DNA of 64,000 nt from Colwellia sp. (GTDB lineage: Bacteria > Pseudomonadota > Gammaproteobacteria > Enterobacterales > Alteromonadaceae). The translations under genes and the position numbers were made by a program. Below, piece after piece: positions 1 through 8,215 of this stretch (position 1 is the first letter of the stretch; every line of letters starts with the position of its first letter). The notes beneath the pieces were generated by a model. The model worked only from the letters and a program-made list of their open reading frames with translations, had not been told where the DNA came from and ran no database searches. The DNA is taken from assembly GCA_020630795.1 (NCBI GenBank), contig JAHDIK010000008.1, forward strand, positions 62,001 through 126,000. Reading direction: 5' to 3'.

Positions 1-1985
1 TCAATATCGACCGTGCGGCCATTCCCTCCGCCTGAAACATTGATCATCGAACCGCGAAACAAAAATGCCTGTGTGTCAGGTAAATTATGAAACACTTTCG
101 TTCGTACAACGTCCATCAATTCTTCAACGCGTGTTGGATCGTCTGAATAAATAAACCCACCTGTGCTTGCCGAACCAAAAGAGTAGAAGTTATAACTTTT
201 AATTTTAGGTGATTGTTCACCAGACAAATAAGGAGCTAAACGTTCTTTAACAAGTGTTGCCATTTCCGTTTCAACAAAGTCAACATTACCGCCAGGTGGC
301 ATATTTAAGCTATAGAAAAAACCATCTGTTGGCGCTCTGGGCATAAAGTCTGTTTTTGGTAACAAGGTGACTGTTAACACTAATGAGCCACCAATCAGCA
401 AACTTATCCAAACAACTCGTTTGCCAGCCGAGTTAGTTAATTTCATGACTAAATTTGTAAGCTTTTGCCAATAATGAGCATACGGGTCAACCTCTGCAGT
501 ATCCTTTTTCCAAAACTTACTCGCGATGGGTAACACTGTAATCGCTGCGACCAACGAAGCGATAACTGAAATAGACAATGTTAAAGCGAGGTCAGCAAAC
601 AGTTGCCCTTCAATGCCTTCCATAAAAAGAATAGGTAAGAAAATAGCGACACTCGTCGCAGTAGAAGCGAACAATGCACCTGTTACCTGCAAGGCCCCTT
701 TCATAACCGCTTTATGATTCTCAACACCTAGCGTACGTAACCGAACAATATTCTCTTGAACGATAATTGCTGCATCTAGCACTAGGCCAACTGAAAAAGC
801 CAAACCAGCCAAGCTGATAACGTTCAAGCTTCTATCAAAAACACTCAACGCCACAAACGACACCATTAATGAAACAGGAATAGTGGTAGCGATAATTAAC
901 GTATTACGAACGCCCCGTAAAAATAGCCACAAAATGATCAAAGCCAGCAATACACCTAAGCCGAGATTATTTTGTACAAGCTTGAGCGCATTACGTATAT
1001 GCACTGAAGAATCGAAACTTAAATCTATCGTTAAGCCTGCTTCTTTCATTGGGCCCGCGTTTAGCTCTTTAATGGCTAAGTTAATTTCATCAAGTAACGC
1101 CACAGTATTGGCGTCATTTTGACGAGAAAGGGTGAAATAATATGCAGGCTGACCACTACGTAAATTAAATCCAAATCTATCTACAAGTGTATTTTCAACC
1201 GTTGCGACATCTTTAAGGTAAATGGGTCTATCACCGCTATACCCAACAATCATCTCAGGTAAGTTTTCGGTGTTGTATTGTCCTGCAAAGCGCACGGTGT
1301 ATTGGCGTCTACCAACATCTGCTACTCCGCCAGAAGCATCACTTGCTCGTGATAAAGTTGAGCTAATAGATCCAATAGAAAGACCTAAAGAAGCAGCTCT
1401 TAATGGGTCAAAAGTAATTCGAAGTTCTCGATCTCTGTGACTAGCTAAGTTAACTTGCCCCATGCCTTGAATACGAGCAAAGCGAGGTTGAACAACATCT
1501 TCAATCAGCTTTTGGTATTTTCCTAAATCTGTTTCATGATTGTCGGGTAACGTTTTAATCATCAACGAAGCGGTTTGAGGCCCCCCGCGGCCTCCACCAG
1601 CAAAAACAACGGGTTCAAACGCATCTAATGGTAATGGTGGTGCCTGATTAAGGTTGTTAATTACGTCTAACATGGCTTTTTGCATGTCTGTGCCAACATC
1701 AAACATTAACGTAACATTACCAAAACCACGTTGTATCCCTGTGGTTATTTTTGTTACTCCTTGCGTATTTTTTACAGCATTCTCGATAGGTTCAATAATC
1801 ACAGATTCCATTTCTTCTGGTGCAGCACTTCGCCAACCAGAAGAAATGGTAATTTGAGGTTGTTCTATATCGGGAATTAGCTGAATGGGTAACTTAAAAA
1901 CACTAAGAAAACCAAAAACCATGATTAACGCAACAACAACAATGACAGCTGCCGGATTTTTTAATGCATTTCGAGTTAAGTTCAT
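1..1985 (-). CDS. RND-family efflux permease (HAE1/AcrB-like), 3' end outside window
   Basis: I read this frame directly on the minus strand from an ATG at 1985; it stays open to position 1, giving 661 residues of a protein that is normally about 1,030. The N-terminus (MNLTRNALKNPAAV, then a hydrophobic helix and KLPIQLIPDIEQPQI) is the classical TM1 and porter-domain entry of RND pumps. TM2-TM6 follow from about residue 340, and the next large periplasmic loop starts near residue 550. RND permeases are inner-membrane proton antiporters that work with a periplasmic adaptor and an outer-membrane channel. In TM4 the proton-relay pair reads D-A (D404, motif GLVLDAAIIV) instead of the D-D of AcrB; related subfamilies carry D-N here. 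No adaptor gene lies directly upstream, where ridA ends instead, so an adaptor would have to be downstream or elsewhere. The substrate cannot be predicted. Confidence 0.93.
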   Translation of the reverse strand, partial: MNLTRNALKNPAAVIVVVALIMVFGFLSVFKLPIQLIPDIEQPQITISSGWRSAAPEEMESVIIEPIENAVKNTQGVTKITTGIQRGFGNVTLMFDVGTDMQKAMLDVINNLNQAPPLPLDAFEPVVFAGGGRGGPQTASLMIKTLPDNHETDLGKYQKLIEDVVQPRFARIQGMGQVNLASHRDRELRITFDPLRAASLGLSIGSISSTLSRASDASGGVADVGRRQYTVRFAGQYNTENLPEMIVGYSGDRPIYLKDVATVENTLVDRFGFNLRSGQPAYYFTLSRQNDANTVALLDEINLAIKELNAGPMKEAGLTIDLSFDSSVHIRNALKLVQNNLGLGVLLALIILWLFLRGVRNTLIIATTIPVSLMVSFVALSVFDRSLNVISLAGLAFSVGLVLDAAIIVQENIVRLRTLGVENHKAVMKGALQVTGALFASTATSVAIFLPILFMEGIEGQLFADLALTLSISVIASLVAAITVLPIASKFWKKDTAEVDPYAHYWQKLTNLVMKLTNSAGKRVVWISLLIGGSLVLTVTLLPKTDFMPRAPTDGFFYSLNMPPGGNVDFVETEMATLVKERLAPYLSGEQSPKIKSYNFYSFGSASTGGFIYSDDPTRVEELMDVVRTKVFHNLPDTQAFLFRGSMINVSGGGNGRTVDI

Positions 1986-2040
1986 TTTCACGTATCCATA
2001 ATGAAAACAGAATAAAAACAATAATAAATAAAAAATGAGA

Positions 2041-2122
2041 TTTTACATGTAAAAAATAGGATTAATGACGGGAATTTTGCGACAAATGAAGATTTTGAAA
2101 CATACATTTACATTCGTAAATG
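2041..2122. promoter_or_regulatory. Palindromes in the leader of the RND permease gene
   Basis: The 221-bp gap between the ridA stop and the RND start contains a perfect 14-bp palindrome TTTTACATGTAAAA at 2041-2054 and a 7+4+7 inverted repeat CATTTAC-attc-GTAAATG at 2105-2122. Both share the core TTTAC/GTAAA. They lie 56 and 120 bp upstream of the start codon, where an efflux repressor commonly binds. Assignment as operators is inference; AT-rich DNA gives short palindromes by chance. Confidence 0.35.
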
Positions 2123-2206
2123 AAATGACACAAACGCCTGTCATAAACAAGCGTTTACTAATACACACGTATACGAAGCTAATGGTAGTTCATATACGAA
2201 CCAAGT

Positions 2207-2692
2207 TTACGCTTTTGCGATACACTCTACTTCAACTTTAGAGTTAAGCGCCAAGTCTTTAACAGCAAAAGCACTTCTCGAAGGGTATGGTGGTATAAAA
2301 TACTGAGTATAAACTTCGTTAAAGGCTTTAAAATCATTAATATCCGTTAACATAACGGTACATTTAACTACATCTTTCATTGTATATCCATATCGATTCA
2401 ATGTAGTTTTAATGTTAGTTAACGTTTGTTCAGTTTCAGCTTTTAATCCGCCAGACACTAACTTACCTTGCTTAGCGTCAAATCCAATTTGACCAGACAA
2501 AAACAACAAATCGTTTGTACGTACCGCTTCTGAAAATGGTAAACGTTTGTTGCTAGGCTTAGCGTTTAAAAACTCTGCCTTTTTCGCAACAACACTCTCA
2601 TTCATTGCTACATTAGAACAACCCGAAATAGCGAAAGTTGACAGTAACGCGGTTGCTACCCATATTTTTTTTGATAAAACCAAATGTTTCAT
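2207..2692 (-). CDS. RidA/YjgF/UK114-family protein with lipoprotein signal
   Basis: RidA-family enamine/imine deaminases release ammonia from reactive enamines such as 2-aminoacrylate and are usually cytosolic trimers of about 130 residues. This 161-residue version has an N-terminal extension: a basic start, a hydrophobic stretch and the lipobox AISGC (Cys25), so it should be a membrane-anchored periplasmic lipoprotein. The family core follows from about residue 45: FSEAVRTNDLLFLSGQIG, a central TLTNIKTTLNRYGY segment, and the C-terminal signature PSRSAFAV...VEVECIA with the Arg that binds the substrate carboxylate. It starts 17 bp after the GFA gene and probably shares its transcript with the Nramp-like gene. 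Fold assignment is secure; the substrate is unknown. Confidence 0.88.
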   Translation of the reverse strand: MKHLVLSKKIWVATALLSTFAISGCSNVAMNESVVAKKAEFLNAKPSNKRLPFSEAVRTNDLLFLSGQIGFDAKQGKLVSGGLKAETEQTLTNIKTTLNRYGYTMKDVVKCTVMLTDINDFKAFNEVYTQYFIPPYPSRSAFAVKDLALNSKVEVECIAKA

Positions 2693-2709
2693 AATGCTCT
2701 CTTTACATG

Positions 2710-3117
2710 TTAAGGCGTTTTAGAAAATGCTTTCATATTATTAATATCGTTCAGCCAAGTAACTTTAGACTGACACCATATTTGTATTTTAGGCGATAGT
2801 TCCGCTTTTTGATCCACGCAGCCGACACGAATACCGTATACTCGGTCACCTTCGCCAACCGATGTAGCATATATTGCAGTACCACAATTTTGACAAAAAC
2901 CTTGGGCACGCTCATTGCCACTTTCTGCAATTTTTATATATTCTTTTGGCGTACCTTTATTAAAAGTTAATTCATTTGGCTCAGACATTACGACGGTTCT
3001 AAACGCACTTGCAGATAACACTTGGCAATCTGTGCAATGACACACCATCACTTTTTCTGTATCAACACGTGCTGTAAACACCAATTCGCCACAATGACAA
3101 CTTCCAGTAATATTCAT
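2710..3117 (-). CDS. GFA-fold (CENP-V/GFA domain) zinc protein
   Basis: The 135-residue product has the cysteine pattern of the GFA family (glutathione-dependent formaldehyde-activating enzyme-like, CENP-V fold): GSCHCGELVF near residue 6, VCHCTDCQ near 26-33, and GFCQNCGTAIY near 73-83, together binding two zinc ions. No signal peptide is visible, so it should be cytosolic. Most members have no demonstrated substrate, and the formaldehyde-activating label of the family founder should not be transferred. It sits between the Nramp-like transporter gene (48-bp gap) and the ridA-like gene (17-bp gap), all on the minus strand, which suggests one transcript. Confidence 0.88.
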   Translation of the reverse strand: MNITGSCHCGELVFTARVDTEKVMVCHCTDCQVLSASAFRTVVMSEPNELTFNKGTPKEYIKIAESGNERAQGFCQNCGTAIYATSVGEGDRVYGIRVGCVDQKAELSPKIQIWCQSKVTWLNDINNMKAFSKTP

Positions 3118-3165
3118 AAAATACTCCGTACTAATTTTCGCTTTAACAACCGTTTAAGTGACGAG

Positions 3166-4407
3166 TTAACTGAAAAACTTCCACCACATAAAAAATGCGC
3201 TAAACAGCGTCAATATAACTAAACACGTTAATGTATATATCTTGAATATACCTTGAGGCTTGAGTTCTTCGTCTACATCAGCGCCCATCATTACTTTATA
3301 ATTTAGCCATGCATAAATAGGAGCACTTACAAACGACACCGTAGTAACAAAATCCAATAAACCTTTAATGTCTGCGGCAAAATCACTAATAATCCACCAA
3401 CTACCAACAACCAGTATAGCGAGAGAGGTTAGATACGCTTTGTTTGCACTAAAACCATTAGTTGACTGAAGCACAATTGCGCGCTTCCATACCTGTGGAA
3501 AACCATCAGCAACAGCAAATGTTGTTGAAAACAATGCAACAAACGTCACAATAGCCATTAACAACCAACTCCACTCCCCTAAAGACTGGCTATATAGTCC
3601 CACCAATTGGCTTGCAAATACCGCGGCTGAGTTAGCAAACCCATCACCTTGACCAAACATAAGTAAAGCGCCAAGCCACAAAAAGATAACCGCTAAAATA
3701 AAGCTACAAAAATATCCTACGTTAAAGTCTAAAACCGCATTATTTGCCGACATTTTACTTGGTTTATCAACACGAGAAATCGTCCAAAGCGAATGCCATA
3801 CCGAGACTTCTATCGCCGTTGGCATCCAACCGATTAACGCCACGATAAATGCGATGCTCGCCGCTGACGTTAACGAAATAACTGGTGCATCACCTGACGG
3901 AGTAAAACCTAACTTATTGAAGGCCGCCAAAAGCGCGATTAAGCTACATACAACCAGTATCAGCATCATCCACTTAAGCAATGTACTCAACAATTTATAA
4001 TGCCCAACGATCAAAACAGCGCTAACAATTCCCAGAACCACACCAGCCCATTGCGAAAGAGTCAATACATCACCAAATAAATTCATTGCTAATGCCGCTG
4101 TAACAATAGTGACACCTGACTGAACAAAAAACATTGTGACAAAAGTAAGGAAGAGGAATAAATAAAAGGCCCAATTTCCGACACTTTTATAACCGTCAAG
4201 CAAGCTTTTTCCGGTTAATCCCGCATATTTAGGACCAAAAAGAAAGAATGGATATTTAACGACATGAGCTAAAATGATAAAGCCAAGCAATGCAAAACCA
4301 AAGTCAGCGCCCGCACGTGTCGACTGAACAATATGCGACACTCCAATACTAGTCGCTGCCCAAACGATACCGGGCCCTAGTAACGAAAAAATTTTAGTTA
4401 TGTTCAC
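3166..4407 (-). CDS. Nramp-superfamily membrane transporter lacking the metal-site motif
   Basis: This is a polytopic membrane protein of 413 residues with about 11 hydrophobic segments. The opening LLGPGIVWAATSIGVSHIVQ and the following TRAGADFGFAL align with TM1-TM2 of Nramp divalent-metal transporters. The TM1 metal motif DPGN is absent (ATSIGVSH at that place), and TM6 reads GWMPTAIEV rather than the usual MPH context, so transport of Mn/Fe is doubtful. Nramp-like proteins without these motifs include Mg transporters and others encoded beside amide or lactam hydrolases, such as YcsG beside the 5-oxoprolinase gene of Bacillus. Start: the frame could begin at GTG 4416, but AGGGTG lies 6 nt ahead of the GTG at 4407, which I prefer. 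A palindromic candidate operator sits just upstream. Confidence 0.8.
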   Translation of the reverse strand: MNITKIFSLLGPGIVWAATSIGVSHIVQSTRAGADFGFALLGFIILAHVVKYPFFLFGPKYAGLTGKSLLDGYKSVGNWAFYLFLFLTFVTMFFVQSGVTIVTAALAMNLFGDVLTLSQWAGVVLGIVSAVLIVGHYKLLSTLLKWMMLILVVCSLIALLAAFNKLGFTPSGDAPVISLTSAASIAFIVALIGWMPTAIEVSVWHSLWTISRVDKPSKMSANNAVLDFNVGYFCSFILAVIFLWLGALLMFGQGDGFANSAAVFASQLVGLYSQSLGEWSWLLMAIVTFVALFSTTFAVADGFPQVWKRAIVLQSTNGFSANKAYLTSLAILVVGSWWIISDFAADIKGLLDFVTTVSFVSAPIYAWLNYKVMMGADVDEELKPQGIFKIYTLTCLVILTLFSAFFMWWKFFS

Positions 4408-4419
4408 AAAAAACACCCT

Positions 4420-4441
4420 AATGCGAATATGTATTCACATT
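4420..4441. promoter_or_regulatory. Candidate TetR operator, copy A
   Basis: A 22-bp imperfect palindrome: left half AATGCGAAT, 4-nt spacer, right half ATTCACATT. It lies between the tetR stop and the start of the Nramp-like gene, close enough to block transcription or initiation of that unit. It matches copy B at 8073-8094 at 18 of 22 positions, including the whole right half. No promoter elements are clear. That the neighbouring TetR protein binds it is inference from position and the pairing of the two copies. Confidence 0.5.
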
Positions 4442-4483
4442 AATTTAATTGAGTTTTGGTGTTATTGCAATCAGATTTTGATG

Positions 4484-5110
4484 CTATTTTGACAAGTAAC
4501 CAATAAGAACGCGTGGTAATTCATGCGTAAACTCTGCAGCATCTAAGTCACACGATATAGCTGGCGTTAACTTGGGGTAAATGACTTTATCTAACAACGA
4601 CGTTATCATCATAAATACGGCAACACCAGCTGCTTTTGATTTATCAGAGTGTGTTATTTCCGTTTGAAATCTCAGGAAAATATTGCTCATGCGACGATAC
4701 ACTACTTTACGGTCAACCGCTTTATCAGACTCTAATATTTCCGAATACAAACGAGAATTTAAATGCAGCGTACGAAATACACTTTTTTTGTCAATCAAGA
4801 ATTGATGTAACTCAACCGACATTACAGAGATAGCTTGTTCTAAAGAAATGTAATCTCGCTTATCAAGCTCGTCTATCCAATTAGCTAAATCATTACCAAA
4901 ATCTTGATAAAGCAAAGGTAACAATGACTCTTTATCTTTAAATCGACGATAAAAAGTTCCAACAGAAACGCCTGCATGCTCAGCTAAGTCCTTAATACTG
5001 ATGTGCTCAAAAAAGCGATCTTTTAAGAAAAAAGATAAGGCATCCATCAACTTACGTTGAGTATCTTGGCTACGCTGCTGTTTAGGTTGAAAAACGCTAC
5101 TTACTATCAT
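4484..5110 (-). CDS. TetR/AcrR-family transcriptional regulator
   Basis: The 208-residue protein has a TetR DNA-binding domain at the N-terminus: a first helix around 15-30 (DTQRKLMDALSFFLKD) and the helix-turn-helix ISIKDLAEHAGVSVGTFYRRFKDKESLL around 38-64, a very typical TetR signature. The rest is an all-helical ligand-binding and dimerisation domain with no recognisable specificity. TetR proteins are usually repressors released by a small ligand. It follows the M20 hydrolase gene on the same strand and lies between the two units that carry the paired palindromes at 4420-4441 and 8073-8094, so local control of the amidohydrolase and transporter units is likely. Confidence 0.93.
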   Translation of the reverse strand: MIVSSVFQPKQQRSQDTQRKLMDALSFFLKDRFFEHISIKDLAEHAGVSVGTFYRRFKDKESLLPLLYQDFGNDLANWIDELDKRDYISLEQAISVMSVELHQFLIDKKSVFRTLHLNSRLYSEILESDKAVDRKVVYRRMSNIFLRFQTEITHSDKSKAAGVAVFMMITSLLDKVIYPKLTPAISCDLDAAEFTHELPRVLIGYLSK

Positions 5111-5165
5111 GGTAAACTATTACTACTAATTGATGACAATATGATGATCCACTTTTTAAGGGAGA

Positions 5166-5237
5166 ACAGCAATACAAATTTTGTCTAAGTTATCGGAAGG
5201 AGTAATAACTCAAACAATACAACCGTTGTATTGCTGT
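5166..5237. repeat. Inverted/direct repeats between M20 and tetR genes
   Basis: A 12-bp inverted pair, ACAGCAATACAA (5166-5177) and TTGTATTGCTGT (5226-5237), flanks a third partial copy CAATACAA (5215-5222). The latter pairs with TTGTATTG across a 3-nt loop, so two alternative hairpins are possible. The element sits between the stop of the M20 gene and the start of tetR. It may terminate or process the upstream transcript, or be an autoregulatory site. No U-run follows the small hairpin, so a simple intrinsic terminator is not obvious. Confidence 0.45.
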
Positions 5238-5249
5238 AAATTGAGCACG

Positions 5250-6545
5250 TTACTTAGCTTGCTCCATGTAATCTAAAGTAAGCTGAGTTAACGCAGACGT
5301 TCCGACTTTAAAAGACGATTCATCCGCAAAAAAGTACGGAGAATGATTACTCGGCGCAGTTCTAAAGTCTTTATCTCTAGGCGTACCACCTAAAAATACA
5401 AAAAGCCCCGGCACTTCAAGCGCATAAAATGAAAAATCTTCAGCGCCAGTAATTTTTGGCATTTCAATTAAGTTATCTTTACCTGCCGCCTTAGCCAAAC
5501 TTGGTAACATTTTTTCTGTTAGCTGAGGGTTATTAACCGTTACTGGGTAACCTTCAAAAATTTCCACGTCAGCTTTAGCACCAGAAGACGCTGCAATGTT
5601 TGTTGCCGTTGTTTTAATTTTTTCAAAAATTTGTTGGCGATTATCCATATCAAAGTTACGTATAGTTCCTACCATATCAACCTGTTCCGGAATAATATTG
5701 TTTCTAACACCACCCGCTATTTTACCGAACGATACAATTGCAGGTTCTTTAGTAATATTGATTTGACGACTAACAATATGATTTACGCCACTAACGATTT
5801 GAGCGGCGGCTGAGATAGGGTCTACGCCATTCCAAGGAGTTGAACCGTGCGTTTGCTTACCATGAACTGAAATTTCGAATCGATCAGAGCTTGCCATAGC
5901 AGGTCCACTTCTGTAACCAATAGCACCTGACGGTAAACCTGATGTTATATGTAAGCCAAATGCGACTTCCGGTTTATAGCGCTTAAAAATTCCTTCTTTT
6001 AACATTAACTCTGCACCACCCTCTTCACCTTGAGGAGCACCTTCTTCAGCGGGTTGAAAAACGAACATAACAGTACCTCTGAGTTCTTTTTTCATTCCAG
6101 CTAACACTTCGGCCGTTCCCATAAGCATTGCAACATGAGTATCATGCCCACAAGCGTGCATTACTCCAACGTCTACACCACGATACGTCGTTGTTTTTGT
6201 AGACTTAAAAGGTAAATCAACTTTTTCAGTAACCGGTAAAGCATCCATGTCTGCGCGCAACATTACCGTTGGGCCAGGTTTACTTCCTTTTAAAATACCA
6301 ACAACACCTGTATACGCGATATTGGTTTCTACTTTCATACCTAATGATTTTAAATGTTTAGCAACAATTTTTGCTGTGCGTGTTTCTCGGTTACCCAGCT
6401 CAGGGTTTTGATGAAAATCGCGTCGCCACTTAATCACCTTATTTTCAACACTTTTTAGCAATTTTTTGGGCTGAAGGTCTGCATTTGCACTGGTTGAAGC
6501 CAATAAACTTAACGCTACACAACAAGATATTATTGATTTTTTCAT
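5250..6545 (-). CDS. Exported M20-family amidohydrolase (aminoacylase/IAA-amino acid hydrolase type)
   Basis: M20D-type peptidase/amidohydrolases remove acyl groups from N-acyl amino acids using a dinuclear metal site. The protein shows RRDFHQNPELG near the N-terminus, the metal-binding segments HACGHDTH and PAEEGAPQGEEGG, HGSTPWNGVDP in the dimerisation domain, and ITGAEDFSFY followed by NHSPYF at the C-terminus. The open frame extends to 6584, but the ATG at 6545 follows a GGA and gives a clean signal peptide ending STSANA (cleavage after about residue 22), so I place the start there (431 aa). The enzyme should act in the periplasm. It is preceded by another exported amidohydrolase with about 44 bp between them and is likely cotranscribed. 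Substrate unknown. Confidence 0.92.
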   Translation of the reverse strand: MKKSIISCCVALSLLASTSANADLQPKKLLKSVENKVIKWRRDFHQNPELGNRETRTAKIVAKHLKSLGMKVETNIAYTGVVGILKGSKPGPTVMLRADMDALPVTEKVDLPFKSTKTTTYRGVDVGVMHACGHDTHVAMLMGTAEVLAGMKKELRGTVMFVFQPAEEGAPQGEEGGAELMLKEGIFKRYKPEVAFGLHITSGLPSGAIGYRSGPAMASSDRFEISVHGKQTHGSTPWNGVDPISAAAQIVSGVNHIVSRQINITKEPAIVSFGKIAGGVRNNIIPEQVDMVGTIRNFDMDNRQQIFEKIKTTATNIAASSGAKADVEIFEGYPVTVNNPQLTEKMLPSLAKAAGKDNLIEMPKITGAEDFSFYALEVPGLFVFLGGTPRDKDFRTAPSNHSPYFFADESSFKVGTSALTQLTLDYMEQAK

Positions 6546-6589
6546 TATCGTTTCCATTTTGTTAATTATGATATTGCAGCACATGCCAA

Positions 6590-8020
6590 CTAATGCATTC
6601 CGACTACTGCTTTCGTTGTTTTTATAATTTTTTCAGTGTTGTATCCAACGCCACCTTTAAATACAACAGGCATTTTTCTAATCACTGCCGCATCAACAGC
6701 TAAGTCTCCATCAAGTAAAACCAAGTTAGCGGTTTTACCTACTTCAATAGAGCCTATTTCATTCTCACGATTTAAATATTTAGCCGCATTTAATGACGAT
6801 ATCTTTATCGCTTCTTCAATACTAAAACCTACTTCAACCAATAACTCAACAACTCGTTGATTAGAAAACCCAGCAATAACGCCGCCATAACCTGTAGGAT
6901 CCGTTCCTGCCATCAGTTTTCCTCCGGCTTCAACAAACATTTTTTCAAGCTGCATCATTTTTTTGAAAACAATAGGCCATGTCGCGTTTTCTTGATTAGC
7001 AATTTTTTCCCAACGCGACTCATACTGATCTCTCACTTGAGGGATTAGCGCGTCTAATGCCTTCGGATATGCTTTAGGACGTCCTTTTGTAAAAGTTTCA
7101 AATACCGTTAAAGTTGATGTAAGTGTTACGTCCTTTTCAATAAGGAAAGCGATAAGGTCTTTCACTTTTTTTGAGTTAATATCAAGGTTAACTAACGATT
7201 GATGTACATCTTTACCGTTCGGACACTCATTTTTAACTTTGTTTTCAACAAAATCCGTCGATGCAAAAAAGCCATGTTCTAAATTGTCGATACCTAATTC
7301 AGCTGCTTCTCTATAGGTAACCGAACATAAATGAGCCGTTACTTTATGCTGCTGTTGATGTGCCTGCTTAATCACTTCTGATAATTCATCTTGACGGATA
7401 TGCATATACGCTTTGTACGATGTAACGCCTTCAGAGATCCAATACTGCATCATGCTTTTAGCATTATCAGCGTCACGTAAAGGCTTCATTTTTAAAATAG
7501 GCAAGCCGGGGCCATTTAGGTAAGGAGCAGTAACATCAATATCTGGACCAATAGATTTTCCTGCATTTATGGCATCTCTTAAGTTTAAATCTGCATATGG
7601 AGCAGTTGTACCTGCTGTTCTGATAGTTGTAGCCCCGCCCGCTAGATACAAACGAGGAAAGCTATATAGCATTTCGGTATAGTGCGCTTTACCTGTAGGG
7701 TAAAACATATGTTCATGCATCATAACTAAACCTGGAATTAATGTTTTGCCCTTACCATCTATTATCTGAGTAGTACTTGAAAGCTTAAAATTATCAGCAT
7801 TTGTAACCGCAACTATTTTATTGCCTTTAATCATAACGGTTTGATTTTTTTTGCGTTCAGCACCCGTTCCATCAATTAAGCTAACATTGGTTATAGCTAT
7901 ATCGCCTAGAGGATATTCAACAAACTCAGCATCACTCGCTTGACTCGATAGAGATAGGCCAACCGCAGCAGTAACAAGAGTTAATGTTATTTTTTTGAAA
8001 AATTTATTTGTAATGCTCAT
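6590..8020 (-). CDS. Exported amidohydrolase-superfamily enzyme (imidazolonepropionase-like)
   Basis: The 476-residue product starts with a signal peptide (cleavage probably after SSQA, residue 28), so the enzyme is periplasmic. It then follows the metal-dependent amidohydrolase pattern: small beta domain, GKGKTLIPGLVMMHEHMF with the HxH metal ligands, a Lys-containing strand (VTSYKAYMH), His in VTAHLCSV and NLEHGFF, and the catalytic-Asp segment MAGTDPTGYGG, closing with GSIEVGKTANLVLLDGD. Related imidazolonepropionase-like enzymes include Xaa-Pro and Xaa-Arg/Lys dipeptidases, but nothing here fixes the substrate. A candidate operator lies 53 bp upstream and the M20 hydrolase gene follows directly, suggesting consecutive steps or shared control. 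Confidence 0.92.
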   Translation of the reverse strand: MSITNKFFKKITLTLVTAAVGLSLSSQASDAEFVEYPLGDIAITNVSLIDGTGAERKKNQTVMIKGNKIVAVTNADNFKLSSTTQIIDGKGKTLIPGLVMMHEHMFYPTGKAHYTEMLYSFPRLYLAGGATTIRTAGTTAPYADLNLRDAINAGKSIGPDIDVTAPYLNGPGLPILKMKPLRDADNAKSMMQYWISEGVTSYKAYMHIRQDELSEVIKQAHQQQHKVTAHLCSVTYREAAELGIDNLEHGFFASTDFVENKVKNECPNGKDVHQSLVNLDINSKKVKDLIAFLIEKDVTLTSTLTVFETFTKGRPKAYPKALDALIPQVRDQYESRWEKIANQENATWPIVFKKMMQLEKMFVEAGGKLMAGTDPTGYGGVIAGFSNQRVVELLVEVGFSIEEAIKISSLNAAKYLNRENEIGSIEVGKTANLVLLDGDLAVDAAVIRKMPVVFKGGVGYNTEKIIKTTKAVVGMH

Positions 8021-8072
8021 AATAAGTGCTTATTTATTCATCTATCTTCATATCTTAGTTCTATCAAATCTA

Positions 8073-8094
8073 AATGTAAATCTATATTCACATT
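8073..8094. promoter_or_regulatory. Candidate TetR operator, copy B
   Basis: A 22-bp imperfect palindrome with halves AATGTAAAT and ATTCACATT around a 4-nt spacer, 53 bp upstream of the amidohydrolase start and in the divergent gap to the nitroreductase gene. It shares 18 of 22 bases with copy A. The position suits repression of the amidohydrolase unit. Role inferred. Confidence 0.5.
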
Positions 8095-8215
8095 TATTCT
8101 AGTTTATCCATCAACTGGTATTACCTGTTATTGCAAATATAGGTTGTTAAGGTGTAAGGTTATGCCTAACAACAAGCGGTACAAACATTCATTATAATTA
8201 TTATATAGGTATCTC

